The notes beneath the pieces are model-generated. The model had not been told where the DNA came from. It made no database searches and was given only the letters and a program-made list of their open reading frames with translations. The position numbers and the translations under genes are program-made. DNA of 64,000 bases from Reyranella sp. CPCC 100927 (GTDB taxonomy: Bacteria; Pseudomonadota; Alphaproteobacteria; Reyranellales; Reyranellaceae). Numbering within the stretch: the stretch's first letter is position 1; every line of letters begins with the position of its first letter. Below, piece by piece: positions 33,542 to 43,642 of the stretch. The stretch is taken from assembly GCF_007859315.1 (NCBI RefSeq), contig NZ_VOHA01000006.1, forward strand, positions 362,651-426,650. The letters run 5' to 3'.

Positions 33542-35308
33542 ATGGAGTCGGCTGCACTGCAGCGGCGCTCCGATGTGGCCGTCGACGCGGGTGGTCTGCC
33601 GCGCCGGCTGGCCGTGGCTTTCGCTGGCCTGTTTCGCGGCGGGTGCCCGCTGGGCATGGTTTTGCTCATCGCCGCGCTCGGCTTCCTGTCGCTCTATCCG
33701 ATGGGGATGCTGCTCTACGGCAGCCTGCACTCGGCGCCGCCGGGTCTGGCGGGCGAGTACAATCTCGATGGATACGCGGCGCTCGCGACCACCGAGAACC
33801 TGATCGTGCTGGCCAACACGGTCGGCATCTCGTTCGTCAAGACGGCACTGTCGCTGGCGCTCGCGATCCTGCTGGCCTGGATCGTGGCGCGGACCGACAC
33901 GCCCGCCCGCGGCACCTTGGAGGTGCTGATCACGTTGCCGTTCTTCATCCCGCCGATCCTGACCGCCACCGCCTGGGGCATGCTGGGCAATGCCCAGGTC
34001 GGCACGATCAATCTGGTCTGGCGCTGGCTGACCGGAGTCGAGTGGCCGATCATCGACGTGTTTTCCTACGGCGGCGTCATCTGGCACATGATGCAGTATT
34101 CGACGCCGTTCATCTTCCTGTTCGTGGTCGATGCGTTCCGTGCCATGGATCCGGCGCTCGAGGAGTCGAGCCGCATGTCGCGCGCGACCCGTGGTCAGAC
34201 GTTCTGGCGCATCACCTTCGCGCTGATGCTGCCGGTCACCACCAGCGCTTTCATCCTGAGCTTCATCCGCGGCATCGAGGCGTTCGAATCGCCGGTCTTT
34301 TTCGGCACGCCCGTCGGCATCGAGGTGCTGACCACCAAGATTTACGCCCTGATCAACCACCAGTCGCAGCCGCAGTACCAGTCGGCGACGGCGATGGGTT
34401 TCGCCGTGATGGTCCTGATGTTCCTGCTCGTCGCCTGGCAGTGGCGCATGCTGGGCGGCCGCAGCTTCACGACCGTCACGGGCAAAGGCTACGCGCCCAA
34501 CGTGACGCAGCTCGGCTGGAAGCGGTGGATCACGTTCGCGATCTGCATCGCCTTCTTCGTCGCCACCGTCGCGTTGCCGGTCGGCCAATTGCTGCTGAGC
34601 TCGTTCTTCCAGTTCTTCGGTTTCTACCAGCTCGACATGCTGACGCTGGAGCACTACCGCGGCGTCTGGAACAACCGCGATTTCTGGGCCGCGTTCGCCA
34701 ACACGATGCTACTGGGCGTATGCGGCGCCACCGCGACCATGGCGCTGGGCGCCATCGTTGCCTATGTCACCACGCGCACGCGCTGGCACGGCCGTCGCCT
34801 GATCGACGTCCTGGCCTGGCTGCCCTGGATGATGCCCGGCATGGTGCTGGGCATCGGGTTCCTGTGGGGCTTCGCCATGCTGCCGGGCGGCATTCCCATC
34901 TATGGCACGCTGTGGGCGCTGCTGCTGGCCTATATCGCGCTCGGCACGCCGGTCGCCGTGCGGGTCACGTCGAGCGCCTATGCGCAGATTTCCAACGACA
35001 TCGAGGAATGCTCGCGGGTCCACGGTGCCAGCTGGTGGCAGACGCTGTGGCGCATCCTGGTCGCGCTGGCGTGGCCTGCCTTCGCGGTCGGCTGGGTGCT
35101 GACGTTTTTCGGGATCATGCGCGAGCTCAGTGCATCGATCCTGCTCTACGCGCCCGGTTCGGAAGTGCTGTCCGTGGTGATGCTGAAGATGTGGACCGGC
35201 GGCAAACCCGAGGAGGTGAGCGTCATCGGGTTGTTCATGCTGGTCCTGGTGCTGCTGTTCCGCTGGGTGCAGCTGCGCCTGATCAAGAAACGGATCAGCA
35301 CGCTGTGA
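33542..35308 (+). CDS. Two-domain ABC permease (iron/thiamine-type)
   Basis: This 588-residue inner-membrane protein is made of two fused MalFG-type permease halves, about residues 35-285 and 325-585, each with its own EAA loop (LEESSRMSRATRGQTFWRI and IEECSRVHGASWWQTLWRI). Fused permeases of this kind serve Fe(III)-type, thiamine and various organic-acid importers. It is followed by two binding proteins and an ATPase, so the importer is complete. Here the Rieske gene upstream suggests an aromatic or carboxylate cargo rather than iron, which is an inference. Confidence 0.92.
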   Translation: MESAALQRRSDVAVDAGGLPRRLAVAFAGLFRGGCPLGMVLLIAALGFLSLYPMGMLLYGSLHSAPPGLAGEYNLDGYAALATTENLIVLANTVGISFVKTALSLALAILLAWIVARTDTPARGTLEVLITLPFFIPPILTATAWGMLGNAQVGTINLVWRWLTGVEWPIIDVFSYGGVIWHMMQYSTPFIFLFVVDAFRAMDPALEESSRMSRATRGQTFWRITFALMLPVTTSAFILSFIRGIEAFESPVFFGTPVGIEVLTTKIYALINHQSQPQYQSATAMGFAVMVLMFLLVAWQWRMLGGRSFTTVTGKGYAPNVTQLGWKRWITFAICIAFFVATVALPVGQLLLSSFFQFFGFYQLDMLTLEHYRGVWNNRDFWAAFANTMLLGVCGATATMALGAIVAYVTTRTRWHGRRLIDVLAWLPWMMPGMVLGIGFLWGFAMLPGGIPIYGTLWALLLAYIALGTPVAVRVTSSAYAQISNDIEECSRVHGASWWQTLWRILVALAWPAFAVGWVLTFFGIMRELSASILLYAPGSEVLSVVMLKMWTGGKPEEVSVIGLFMLVLVLLFRWVQLRLIKKRISTL

Positions 35309-35317
35309 GCGTCTCTG

Positions 35318-35413
35318 CCTGGGAGCGCGGGCGTCCCGCCCGCTCATGTCGGTGTTGCATGAGCGAGAGCAGGCTTTCGCCGAAGAGGCGGGCGAGACGT
35401 CCGCGCTCCCAGG
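35318..35413. repeat. Inverted repeat, family C, long copy
   Basis: The outer arms CCTGGGAGCGCGGGCGTC and GACGTCCGCGCTCCCAGG are near-perfect reverse complements around a roughly 60-base loop holding GCATGAGC/GCTCATG. It lies between the permease stop and the first binding-protein gene inside one operon, so it may set differential expression of the binding protein. Confidence 0.8.
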
Positions 35414-35438
35414 AAGCAACAAGATGGGGAGGGTGGCG

Positions 35439-36449
35439 ATGCTGAGGAGAGTGCTGGTCGCGGTCGCGATGGTCATGGCCATGGCTGCGCCGGCAGCGGG
35501 GCAGACCGATGCCGAATGGCAGAAGGTCATCGCGGCCGCCAGGAAGGAAGGCAGGCTGGTTCTCTATACGGCGTCGATCGGCTCGCCCTTCTACAAGGAA
35601 GTCGCGCGTACGTTCGAAGCCAAATACGGCATCCGTGTCGAGGCGCTGGAGGCGCGCGCCAGCGAAATCCGCGAGCGCGTGCGCATCGAGCAGGCGGCCG
35701 GCCGGTTCATCGCCGACGTGCATCATAATGGCGCTACGACCACCTGGCTGATGCAGCAGGAGGGCGCCCTGCAGCCCCATGGGGGCGTGCCCAATGCCCG
35801 CAACGTGATGCCGCCCTACGAAGCCGATGATGTCCGCCTGCCATCCGATGTGACCAGCTTCGTGATCCTGATCAACCGCACCATGGTCAAGGAAGCCGAC
35901 GAACCCAAAAGCTGGAAGGATATGCTCGATCCGAAATGGACCGGCAAGATCCTGGCCGACGACATGCGGGCGCTGGGCGGCGGAGCCGTGTTCTTCGCCG
36001 TGACGCATGATCTGTTCGGCAAGGCCTTCCACGAGAAATTGGCGGCGCAGAAGCTGGTGTTCTCGCGCGATCTGCGCAACAACGAACGCCGCACCGCCCG
36101 CGGCGAATATCCGCTCTATTTCCCGTTCGTGCTGGCCTACTACACGCAGATCAAGAACCTGCCGGTGAAGGTCGTCATCCCGGACGAGGGGCGGCTCTAC
36201 GTTCGTTTCGACCTCGCCATGCTCAAGAACGCACCGCACCCCAACGCGGCGCGGCTGTTCATGCACCATTTCCTCGAGGTCGAGTCGCAGCTTGTCTACG
36301 CCAATGCCGGCTACAGCCCCGTCGTCAAAGGCGTGCTCGAGCGCAGCAGCCCCGACATGCGCCCGTTTCTCGCCACCAAGGCGATGGGCACCACGGTGCC
36401 GGAGCGTCAGACCGAGATGCTCGAACTGGCCAAGCAACTCTACAAGTAG
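35439..36449 (+). CDS. ABC extracellular solute-binding protein, paralogue 1
   Basis: This 336-residue periplasmic binding protein of the iron-type class (SBP_bac_6/8-like) has a signal peptide cleaved near APAAG-QTD. Landmarks are KVIAAARKEGRLVLYTAS, TFEAKYGIRVEALEA, SDVTSFVILINRTMV, WKDMLDPKWTGKILADD and the C-terminal KAMGTTVPERQTEM. ATG 35439 follows GGGGAGGG. The frame opens further up, but those residues come from the inverted repeat. It is about three-quarters identical by eye to the next gene and arose by tandem duplication. The tyrosines used for iron in true ferric-binding proteins are not obvious. Confidence 0.92.
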   Translation: MLRRVLVAVAMVMAMAAPAAGQTDAEWQKVIAAARKEGRLVLYTASIGSPFYKEVARTFEAKYGIRVEALEARASEIRERVRIEQAAGRFIADVHHNGATTTWLMQQEGALQPHGGVPNARNVMPPYEADDVRLPSDVTSFVILINRTMVKEADEPKSWKDMLDPKWTGKILADDMRALGGGAVFFAVTHDLFGKAFHEKLAAQKLVFSRDLRNNERRTARGEYPLYFPFVLAYYTQIKNLPVKVVIPDEGRLYVRFDLAMLKNAPHPNAARLFMHHFLEVESQLVYANAGYSPVVKGVLERSSPDMRPFLATKAMGTTVPERQTEMLELAKQLYK

Positions 36450-36465
36450 CGATGCGGAGGCGATG

Positions 36466-37479
36466 ATGCTGAGGTTGCTGGTCACGATCGTTGCCGCCCT
36501 CGCGCTTGCAGGGCCTGCGCCCGTCGCGGCGCAGACCGATGCCGAATGGCAGAAAGTCATCGAAGCCGCCAAGAAGGAGGGCAAGCTCGCGCTCTATACA
36601 GCCGCGATCGGCGCGACCTTTCACAAGGACGTCGTGCGTTCGTTCGAAGCGAAATACGGCATCCGCGTCGAGGCGTTCGAGGCCCGTGCCAGCGAGGTGC
36701 GCGAGCGGATCCGCATCGAGCAGGCGGCGGGGCGCTTCCTGGGCGACGTCCACCACAACGGCGCCACCACCACCTGGCTCATGCTGCAGGACGGCGCCCT
36801 GCAGCCGCACGGCGGTATTCCCAACATCCGCAACCTGATGCCGCTGTACCAGGCCGACGCCCATCGCGTGCCGTCCGATGTCACCAGCTACGCGCTTCTG
36901 GTCAATCGCACCATGGTGAAGGAGGCCGACGAACCCCGCAGCTGGCAGGATCTGCTCGATCCCAAATGGAGCGGCAAGATGCTGGCCGACGACATGCGGG
37001 CACTGGGCGGCGGTGCCGTGTTCTTCTTCGTCACGCACGATCTGTTCGGCAAGGCGTACCACGAGAAGCTGGCGGCGCAGAAGCTGGTGTTCTCGCGCGA
37101 CCTTCGCAACAACGAGCGTCGCACGGCGCGTGGTGAATATCCGATCTACTTTCCGTTCTCGCTGGCGTTCTACACGCAGATCAAGAGCCTGCCGGTGAAG
37201 CTGGTTGTACCTGTCGAAGGGCGCCCGTTTGTTCGGTTCGAACTGTCGGTGTTGAAGAACGCGCCGCACCCCAACGCGGCGCGGTTGTTCATCAACCATT
37301 TCCTCGAGATCGAGTCCCAGCTGATCTATGCCAACGCCGGCAGCAGTCCGGTGGTCAAGGGTGTGATCGAGCGCGCCAGCCCGGACATGCGCCCGTTCCT
37401 TGCCACCAAGGCGATGGGCACCACGACGCCGGAGCGGCAGAACGAGATGCTGGATCTCGCCAAGCAATACTACAAGTAG
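36466..37479 (+). CDS. ABC extracellular solute-binding protein, paralogue 2
   Basis: This 337-residue tandem paralogue of the preceding gene has signal peptide LLVTIVAALALAGPAPVAA then QTD. Nearly every block is shared (SDVTSYALLVNRTMV, WQDLLDPKWSGKMLADD, KAMGTTTPERQNEM), while the segments that line the ligand cleft differ modestly. The second of two adjacent ATGs, 36466, has GGAGG at the best distance, matching the start layout of paralogue 1. It lies 16 bases after paralogue 1, and 11 bases before the ATPase gene, in the same operon. Confidence 0.92.
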   Translation: MLRLLVTIVAALALAGPAPVAAQTDAEWQKVIEAAKKEGKLALYTAAIGATFHKDVVRSFEAKYGIRVEAFEARASEVRERIRIEQAAGRFLGDVHHNGATTTWLMLQDGALQPHGGIPNIRNLMPLYQADAHRVPSDVTSYALLVNRTMVKEADEPRSWQDLLDPKWSGKMLADDMRALGGGAVFFFVTHDLFGKAYHEKLAAQKLVFSRDLRNNERRTARGEYPIYFPFSLAFYTQIKSLPVKLVVPVEGRPFVRFELSVLKNAPHPNAARLFINHFLEIESQLIYANAGSSPVVKGVIERASPDMRPFLATKAMGTTTPERQNEMLDLAKQYYK

Positions 37480-37490
37480 CGGAGCGGGCC

Positions 37491-38591
37491 ATGCCGAGCG
37501 TCACCCTGGAAGAGATCGGCCGTCACTTCGGCGACGTCAAGGCGGTCGACCGGGTGAACCTGTCGGTCGCGCATGGCGAGTTCGTCACCTTGCTGGGGCC
37601 GTCCGGCTGCGGCAAGACGACGACCTTGCGCATGGTGGCCGGCCTGGAGCGCAACGATACCGGCCGCGTCAGCATCGGTGGCCGCGTCGTGAGCGACGCG
37701 CGCGTGGGCCTGTTCGTGCCGCCCGACCTGCGCCAGCTCGGCATGGTCTTCCAGTCCTACGCGATCTGGCCGCACATGACCGTCTTCGACAATGTCGCCT
37801 ACCCGTTGCGCGTGCGCCGGGCGACCAAGGCGGAGATCCGGGACAAGGTGACGGCGGCACTGCGGCTGGTGGAGATGGAACGATTCGCCGACCGGCCGGC
37901 GCCGGCGCTGTCCGGCGGCCAGCAGCAGCGCGTGGCGATTGCCCGGGCGCTGGTGTTCGAGCCCGAGGTCCTGCTGTTGGACGAGCCGCTGTCCAATCTC
38001 GATGCCCGCCTGCGGGCGCAGATGGGTGATGAGTTCCGCGCCCTGCAGCGCCGCTTGAAGATCACCACCCTTTACGTGACGCATGACCAGGAGGAGGCCA
38101 TGGCGCTCTCCGACCGGATCGTCGTGATGCAGCAGGGGCGGATCCTGCAGATCGGCGCGCCCGAGACGGTCTATCACCGGCCGGCCAGTCGTGCGGTGGC
38201 GGCGTTCTTCGGCACGCCCAACATGATCGCGGCCAAAGTGGCCGCGTGCCAGCCGACGGATGACGGCGACTATATGCTGGCCGTCGAGGGTGCGGCCTGG
38301 CAGGGCCGTTGCCGGGCCGCCGAGCGCTTCGGGCGTGACGAGGCCGTGCTTGTGGTGGTGCGGCCGGAGAACGTGATCCTGGCGGCGCCCGACACGCCGG
38401 CACGCGACGGCCACATCGCCTGGTCGGGCCATATTGTCGATGGCATCTTTCGCGGTCCGCATCGTTCGATCGCGGCGGAAGCGGGTGGTATGCGCTTCCA
38501 TATCGAGGCACCCGCCACACGGCCGGTCAGCATCGGCGAGGCGGTCACCCTGTCCGTTGCGACCGACAACGTCTGGGCCGTGCGTGCATGA
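37491..38591 (+). CDS. ABC importer ATPase (PotA/FbpC-type)
   Basis: This 366-residue cytoplasmic ATPase has Walker A LGPSGCGKTTTLRM, Q loop MVFQSYAIWPHMTVFDN, signature ALSGGQQQRVAIARAL, Walker B VLLLDEPLSNLDARL and the H loop VTHDQEEAMALSD. A C-terminal TOBE-like domain occupies about residues 245-366. It energises the fused permease at 33542. Confidence 0.95.
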   Translation: MPSVTLEEIGRHFGDVKAVDRVNLSVAHGEFVTLLGPSGCGKTTTLRMVAGLERNDTGRVSIGGRVVSDARVGLFVPPDLRQLGMVFQSYAIWPHMTVFDNVAYPLRVRRATKAEIRDKVTAALRLVEMERFADRPAPALSGGQQQRVAIARALVFEPEVLLLDEPLSNLDARLRAQMGDEFRALQRRLKITTLYVTHDQEEAMALSDRIVVMQQGRILQIGAPETVYHRPASRAVAAFFGTPNMIAAKVAACQPTDDGDYMLAVEGAAWQGRCRAAERFGRDEAVLVVVRPENVILAAPDTPARDGHIAWSGHIVDGIFRGPHRSIAAEAGGMRFHIEAPATRPVSIGEAVTLSVATDNVWAVRA

Positions 38592-38726
38592 TACCGCGGG
38601 CGCGCGGGCGCGACACCCGTGCTGCCGGGAAATGAGAAATCGCCGCGAAAAGGAGACTCCATTTCCAGGTCATCTCTCGCTACGCTCGGCACGATTTGTG
38701 TCGCTTGCAACAGGATCAGTAGAACG

Positions 38727-39050
38727 ATGCCGCGTATCGTCTTCATCCAACCCGACGGCCAGCAGGTCGAGGTTACCGCTTCGGTCGGCACCAGCGTCAT
38801 GCAGGCCGCCGTCCATAACAATGTGCGCGGCATCGATGCCGATTGCGGCGGGTGCTGTTCGTGCGCCACGTGCCACATCTATGTCGAGGACGCTTTCGTG
38901 GCACGCCTGCCGGCGCCCGACGGCATGGAAGACGAGATGCTGACCGGCACAGCGGCCGAGCGTTTGCCGACCAGCCGGTTGGGCTGCCAGATCAGCATTA
39001 CCGATGACATGGACGGCCTGACCGTCCGCGTGCCTGACCGCCAGGTCTGA
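38727..39050 (+). CDS. [2Fe-2S] ferredoxin, adrenodoxin/putidaredoxin type
   Basis: This 107-residue electron carrier has cluster ligands C40, C46, C49 and C87 in the Cys-x5-Cys-x2-Cys...Cys pattern (DADCGGCCSCATCHIYV and RLGCQISITDDMDGL). Two extra cysteines, C43 and C44, lie inside the loop. The length matches putidaredoxin. It overlaps the reductase gene by one base (TGATGG), so the pair is co-translated. It should pass electrons from the reductase to the Rieske oxygenase at 32137. Confidence 0.94.
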   Translation: MPRIVFIQPDGQQVEVTASVGTSVMQAAVHNNVRGIDADCGGCCSCATCHIYVEDAFVARLPAPDGMEDEMLTGTAAERLPTSRLGCQISITDDMDGLTVRVPDRQV

Positions 39051-40297
39051 TGGATCAGGATCTGGTCATCGTCGGCGGATCCTACGCCGCGGCGCAGGTG
39101 GCCGCCTCGGCGCGGTCGGCGGGCTTTGCCGCCCCGATCCGTATGATCAGTGCCGAGCTGGACTTGCCTTATCAGCGCCCGCCGCTGTCCAAGGGATTCC
39201 TGCTCGGCAAGGTCGACGCCAAGGCGCTGCCCATTCGTCATGAAGCGTTCTATCGCGACAACGGTATCGACATGATCCTGGGTACGGCGGTGGCGTCGAT
39301 CGACCGCGCCGGTCGATCGGTGACGACGGCGGCCGGCAACCGGATCGGCTATGGCCAGCTGGTGCTGGCCGTCGGCGCACGGCCGCGCCTGCCGCCCGTT
39401 CCCGGCATCGACCTGGATGGCGTGCTGGTGCTGCGCACGCTGGCCGATGCCGTGCATCTGCGTGACCGCCTGCCGGCGGTGACGACCGCGGTCGTGATCG
39501 GTGGCGGCTTTATCGGCCTGGAAGTCGCGTCCGTGCTGGCGATGCTGGGCAAGACCGTCACCGTCCTGGAGGCGGAGGATCGCCTGTTGGGCCGCGGTGC
39601 CGGTGCGTCGCTGGCGGATTATGTCATGGCCGTGCATCGCGCCCGTGGCGTCGACATCCGGCTGCGGACCATGGCGAGCCGGCTCGAGGGGGAGGGTGGC
39701 CGTGTGCGGTCGGTCGTCACCAGCGACGGCAGCACCATCCCGGCCGACCTGGTGGTTGTCGGAATCGGCGTGGTACCGCAGACCGCGCTGGCCGAGGCGT
39801 CGGGCCTTGCCTGCAGCGGCGGCATCGATGTCGACCGGTTCGCGCGCACCGCCGATCCGACGGTCTTCGCGATCGGCGACTGCAGCTGGCATCCCGGTGC
39901 CTTCGCCCGGCGGTCGCTGAGGCTGGAATCGGTTCAGCATGCGCAGGACCAGGCCAAGGCGGCCGGCGCCACCATCGCCGGCCGGCCGACGCCGTATGAC
40001 GCCGTGCCCTGGTTCTGGTCCGACCAGTACGATGTGAAGTTGCAGATGGTCGGACTGATTCACGGGGCCACCCACCATGCGGTACGTGGTGCCGCAGCGG
40101 GTGGGCGGTTCTCCGTCTTCTACTGGCACGATGATCGCCTGGTGGCGATCGAGTCGGTGAACCGGCCGGCCGAACACATGATGGGGCGGCGCCTGCTGGC
40201 GAGCGGCACCACCGTATCGCCGGCCGAAGCCGCCGACGAGGGCTTCGATCTTGCCGCCCGGATCGCACCCAAATCAGGCGCGCCACCGCCGGCGTGA
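39050..40297 (+). CDS. FAD-dependent ferredoxin reductase (putidaredoxin reductase-like)
   Basis: This 415-residue NAD(P)H-ferredoxin reductase has an N-terminal FAD loop LVIVGGSYAAAQVAASAR, the PYQRPPLSKGFLLG segment typical of Rieske-system reductases, a second Rossmann loop for NADH AVVIGGGFIGLEVASVL, and the FAD-ribityl site VFAIGDCSWHPG. The C-terminal reductase domain begins near residue 320 (PWFWSDQYDVKLQMVG). It is translationally coupled to the ferredoxin. Confidence 0.95.
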   Translation: MDQDLVIVGGSYAAAQVAASARSAGFAAPIRMISAELDLPYQRPPLSKGFLLGKVDAKALPIRHEAFYRDNGIDMILGTAVASIDRAGRSVTTAAGNRIGYGQLVLAVGARPRLPPVPGIDLDGVLVLRTLADAVHLRDRLPAVTTAVVIGGGFIGLEVASVLAMLGKTVTVLEAEDRLLGRGAGASLADYVMAVHRARGVDIRLRTMASRLEGEGGRVRSVVTSDGSTIPADLVVVGIGVVPQTALAEASGLACSGGIDVDRFARTADPTVFAIGDCSWHPGAFARRSLRLESVQHAQDQAKAAGATIAGRPTPYDAVPWFWSDQYDVKLQMVGLIHGATHHAVRGAAAGGRFSVFYWHDDRLVAIESVNRPAEHMMGRRLLASGTTVSPAEAADEGFDLAARIAPKSGAPPPA

Positions 40298-40356
40298 AGG
40301 TGGTTGGCTTTCCATCGCGGCCATCTATACTTAGATACCAAAGGGAGATCGAGTGG

Positions 40357-41157
40357 ATGGCGCGACTGAGAGCGGCGGACGCCGAGAGGCGGGCAGCGAG
40401 TGGTTACGGGCCGGACTTTCTCGAGGCGCTGGCGCGGGGATTGCGGGTCATCGGCGCCTTCGGACGTGAACGCAGCCACATGACCCTGAGCGACGTCGCG
40501 CGGGCGACCGACCTGCCCAAGCCCAGTGTACGCCGCGCTCTCTACACGCTCTCCTGCCTGGGCCTGGTGGCCAGCGACGGGCGCGCCTTCCATTTGACGC
40601 CGCGGGTGATGTCGTTGGCCTCGGCCTATCTCGGGTCGAACAAGATCTCGACCATCGTGCAGCCCGCCTGCGAGCGGGTCAGCGACCAGATCGAGCAGGC
40701 CTGCTTTGCCGCCGTGCTGGACGGCTACGACATCGTGATGATCGCCCACTCCTTCCATGGCGATCCCGTCGTTCTGGCGCCGACCATCGGCCTGCGGCGG
40801 CCGGCATTCTGCACCGCCGCCGGTCGTGCCATCCTGAGCGGGATGTCCGACGAGGCGCTCGATTCCTGGCTCGACAAGCTCGAGCCCAAGGCGCTGACCG
40901 CCTACACCATGACCGACAAGCTGGAGTTGCGTCAGGAGGTCATGCGGGTTCGTGAGCAGGGCTACTGCGTCACCGAACAGGAGATGCGTCGGGGGTATCG
41001 CGCCGTCGCCGTGCCGCTGAAGCGCTATGACGGCAAGACGGTCGCTACCCTGTGCGTCGCGGCCTGGATCGAGGACGCCTCGGTCGGCTTCGTCACCGAG
41101 AAGTACGTCACCGCCCTGCGGGCGGAGACCGAAGCGCTTCAGGGACAACTGGTCTGA
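40357..41157 (+). CDS. IclR-family transcriptional regulator
   Basis: This 266-residue regulator has an N-terminal winged helix (residues about 22-85, with FLEALARGLRVIGAFGRE, then LSDVARATDLPKPSVRRAL) and a C-terminal IclR effector domain (from about 90 to 262; RPAFCTAAGRAILSGM, KLELRQEVMRVREQGYCV). This resembles PcaR/PobR-like activators of aromatic catabolism. ATG 40357 follows AAGGGAGATC. Lying last in the oxygenase locus, it probably senses the substrate or a ring-cleavage product and controls the genes from 32137. Confidence 0.93.
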   Translation: MARLRAADAERRAASGYGPDFLEALARGLRVIGAFGRERSHMTLSDVARATDLPKPSVRRALYTLSCLGLVASDGRAFHLTPRVMSLASAYLGSNKISTIVQPACERVSDQIEQACFAAVLDGYDIVMIAHSFHGDPVVLAPTIGLRRPAFCTAAGRAILSGMSDEALDSWLDKLEPKALTAYTMTDKLELRQEVMRVREQGYCVTEQEMRRGYRAVAVPLKRYDGKTVATLCVAAWIEDASVGFVTEKYVTALRAETEALQGQLV

Positions 41158-41310
41158 TCCCCCCCAGCTTCGCTCTGTCGGATTCACACATCTTGAACGT
41201 CGATGGGCGGAAGGGGGATATCCGAAACAGAGCCCGCCTCTCTTCAGCACCATCGAAGCGGCTGCAACATCCCCCTTCCGGCGCTGCGCGCCACCTTCGC
41301 TGTACGGGAA

Positions 41311-41337
41311 AGGTTGCGGAAATTGCCGAAACCCGTG
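41311..41337. repeat. 27-base direct repeat, copy 1
   Basis: AGGTTGCGGAAATTGCCGAA plus ACCCGTG is identical, all 27 bases, to 41489-41515. The core CGGAAATTGCCG is nearly palindromic. The copies are 178 bases apart in the 974-base gap upstream of guaB. Confidence 0.85.
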
Positions 41338-41342
41338 GCCGC

Positions 41343-41443
41343 GACAGCGGTGACAGAAACGACAGAATCGCTCCATGACAGTGATTCCAAGGCGTGAGCG
41401 GGTTTTCCTGACCTGACAGAAAAGCGACAGAAAGCGACAGAAA
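41343..41443. repeat. Cluster of short GACAG(AAA) units
   Basis: GACAG occurs at 41343, 41352, 41361, 41415, 41426 and 41436, in two groups spaced 9 to 11 bases, most followed by AAA. The cluster lies between the two 27-base direct repeats. Period about one helical turn suggests a protein-binding array, but simple sequence drift is possible. Confidence 0.6.
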
Positions 41444-41488
41444 ATTCCCGGCGTTCTGCCGCGCCGGCGGCCGTGCACGACGCAGAAG

Positions 41489-41515
41489 AGGTTGCGGAAA
41501 TTGCCGAAACCCGTG
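41489..41515. repeat. 27-base direct repeat, copy 2
   Basis: Identical to 41311-41337. The stretch from here to 42072 has no supported gene: frames in it are short and not protein-like. A GTTGCG...CGCAAC dyad at about 41948-41975 and scattered GC-rich palindromes are present. Confidence 0.85.
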
Positions 41516-42071
41516 CGTCGAAACCGGAAGGACGGGGAACCGACTCTGGCTCATCGAACGCTCCTGCCACGACAAAGGCCTGCCGGATCAGGGATACGGC
41601 AGCGGATCATCCTGTGTGCCTGTAACGGCGGCGACCGAAACGCCCGTGCAGCCCGGCGGCGGCTTGCCCCATGACGCGGGGCCCACGAAACGCCCGATGT
41701 CTCCGGCGGCGAGTACGCGAACCTGTGGCCACTTACAGTGCAGGGTGCGGCGCCGACAAGAGTCCAAAGATCGACATCGACAATAAATCTTCGGGATGTC
41801 TCGCGCGGATCGTCGATCCCGTTCCACGCCGGCACACCCGGCCGCGGATCCCCGGCGCAGCGCGCCGCCTGTCCAGCCCGCGTTTGCGTTCCCGATAACG
41901 AGCACGATGTGTGAATACGGGAGCCAGCTTTGCTGGGGAGGAAGTTTGTTGCGGCGGGATGGCTGGCGGCGCAACAAAGCGCTGGGGCCAAGGGGTTCCT
42001 GCCATGCCATGCGACGCATAGCCTCTATATCTTGTCGCCGCTTGGCATCAGGGCCGCGATGTGTATGATGA

Positions 42072-43589
<1,518 letters not shown>

Positions 43590-43617
43590 GACAAGGTGAT
43601 AACGGCTCAACCGGACC

Positions 43618-43635
43618 GCGCGCCTTCGGGCGCGC
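43618..43635 (+). terminator. GC hairpin between guaB and the RsmB-family gene
   Basis: GCGCGCC-TTCG-GGCGCGC forms a perfect 7-bp stem with a stable tetraloop, 28 bases after the guaB stop and 7 bases before the next ATG. No T-tract follows, so partial termination or transcript stabilisation is more likely than full termination. Confidence 0.5.
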
Positions 43636-43642
43636 TCGTGAC

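Noticed and set aside
35346..35438. N-terminal extension of the first binding protein
   Set aside because: The extra residues are encoded by the family-C inverted repeat and precede a normal signal peptide that starts at 35439.
41311..41515. CRISPR array suggested by the repeated 27-mers and GACAG units
   Set aside because: Only two copies of the 27-mer, one long spacer with internal short repeats, and no cas gene nearby.
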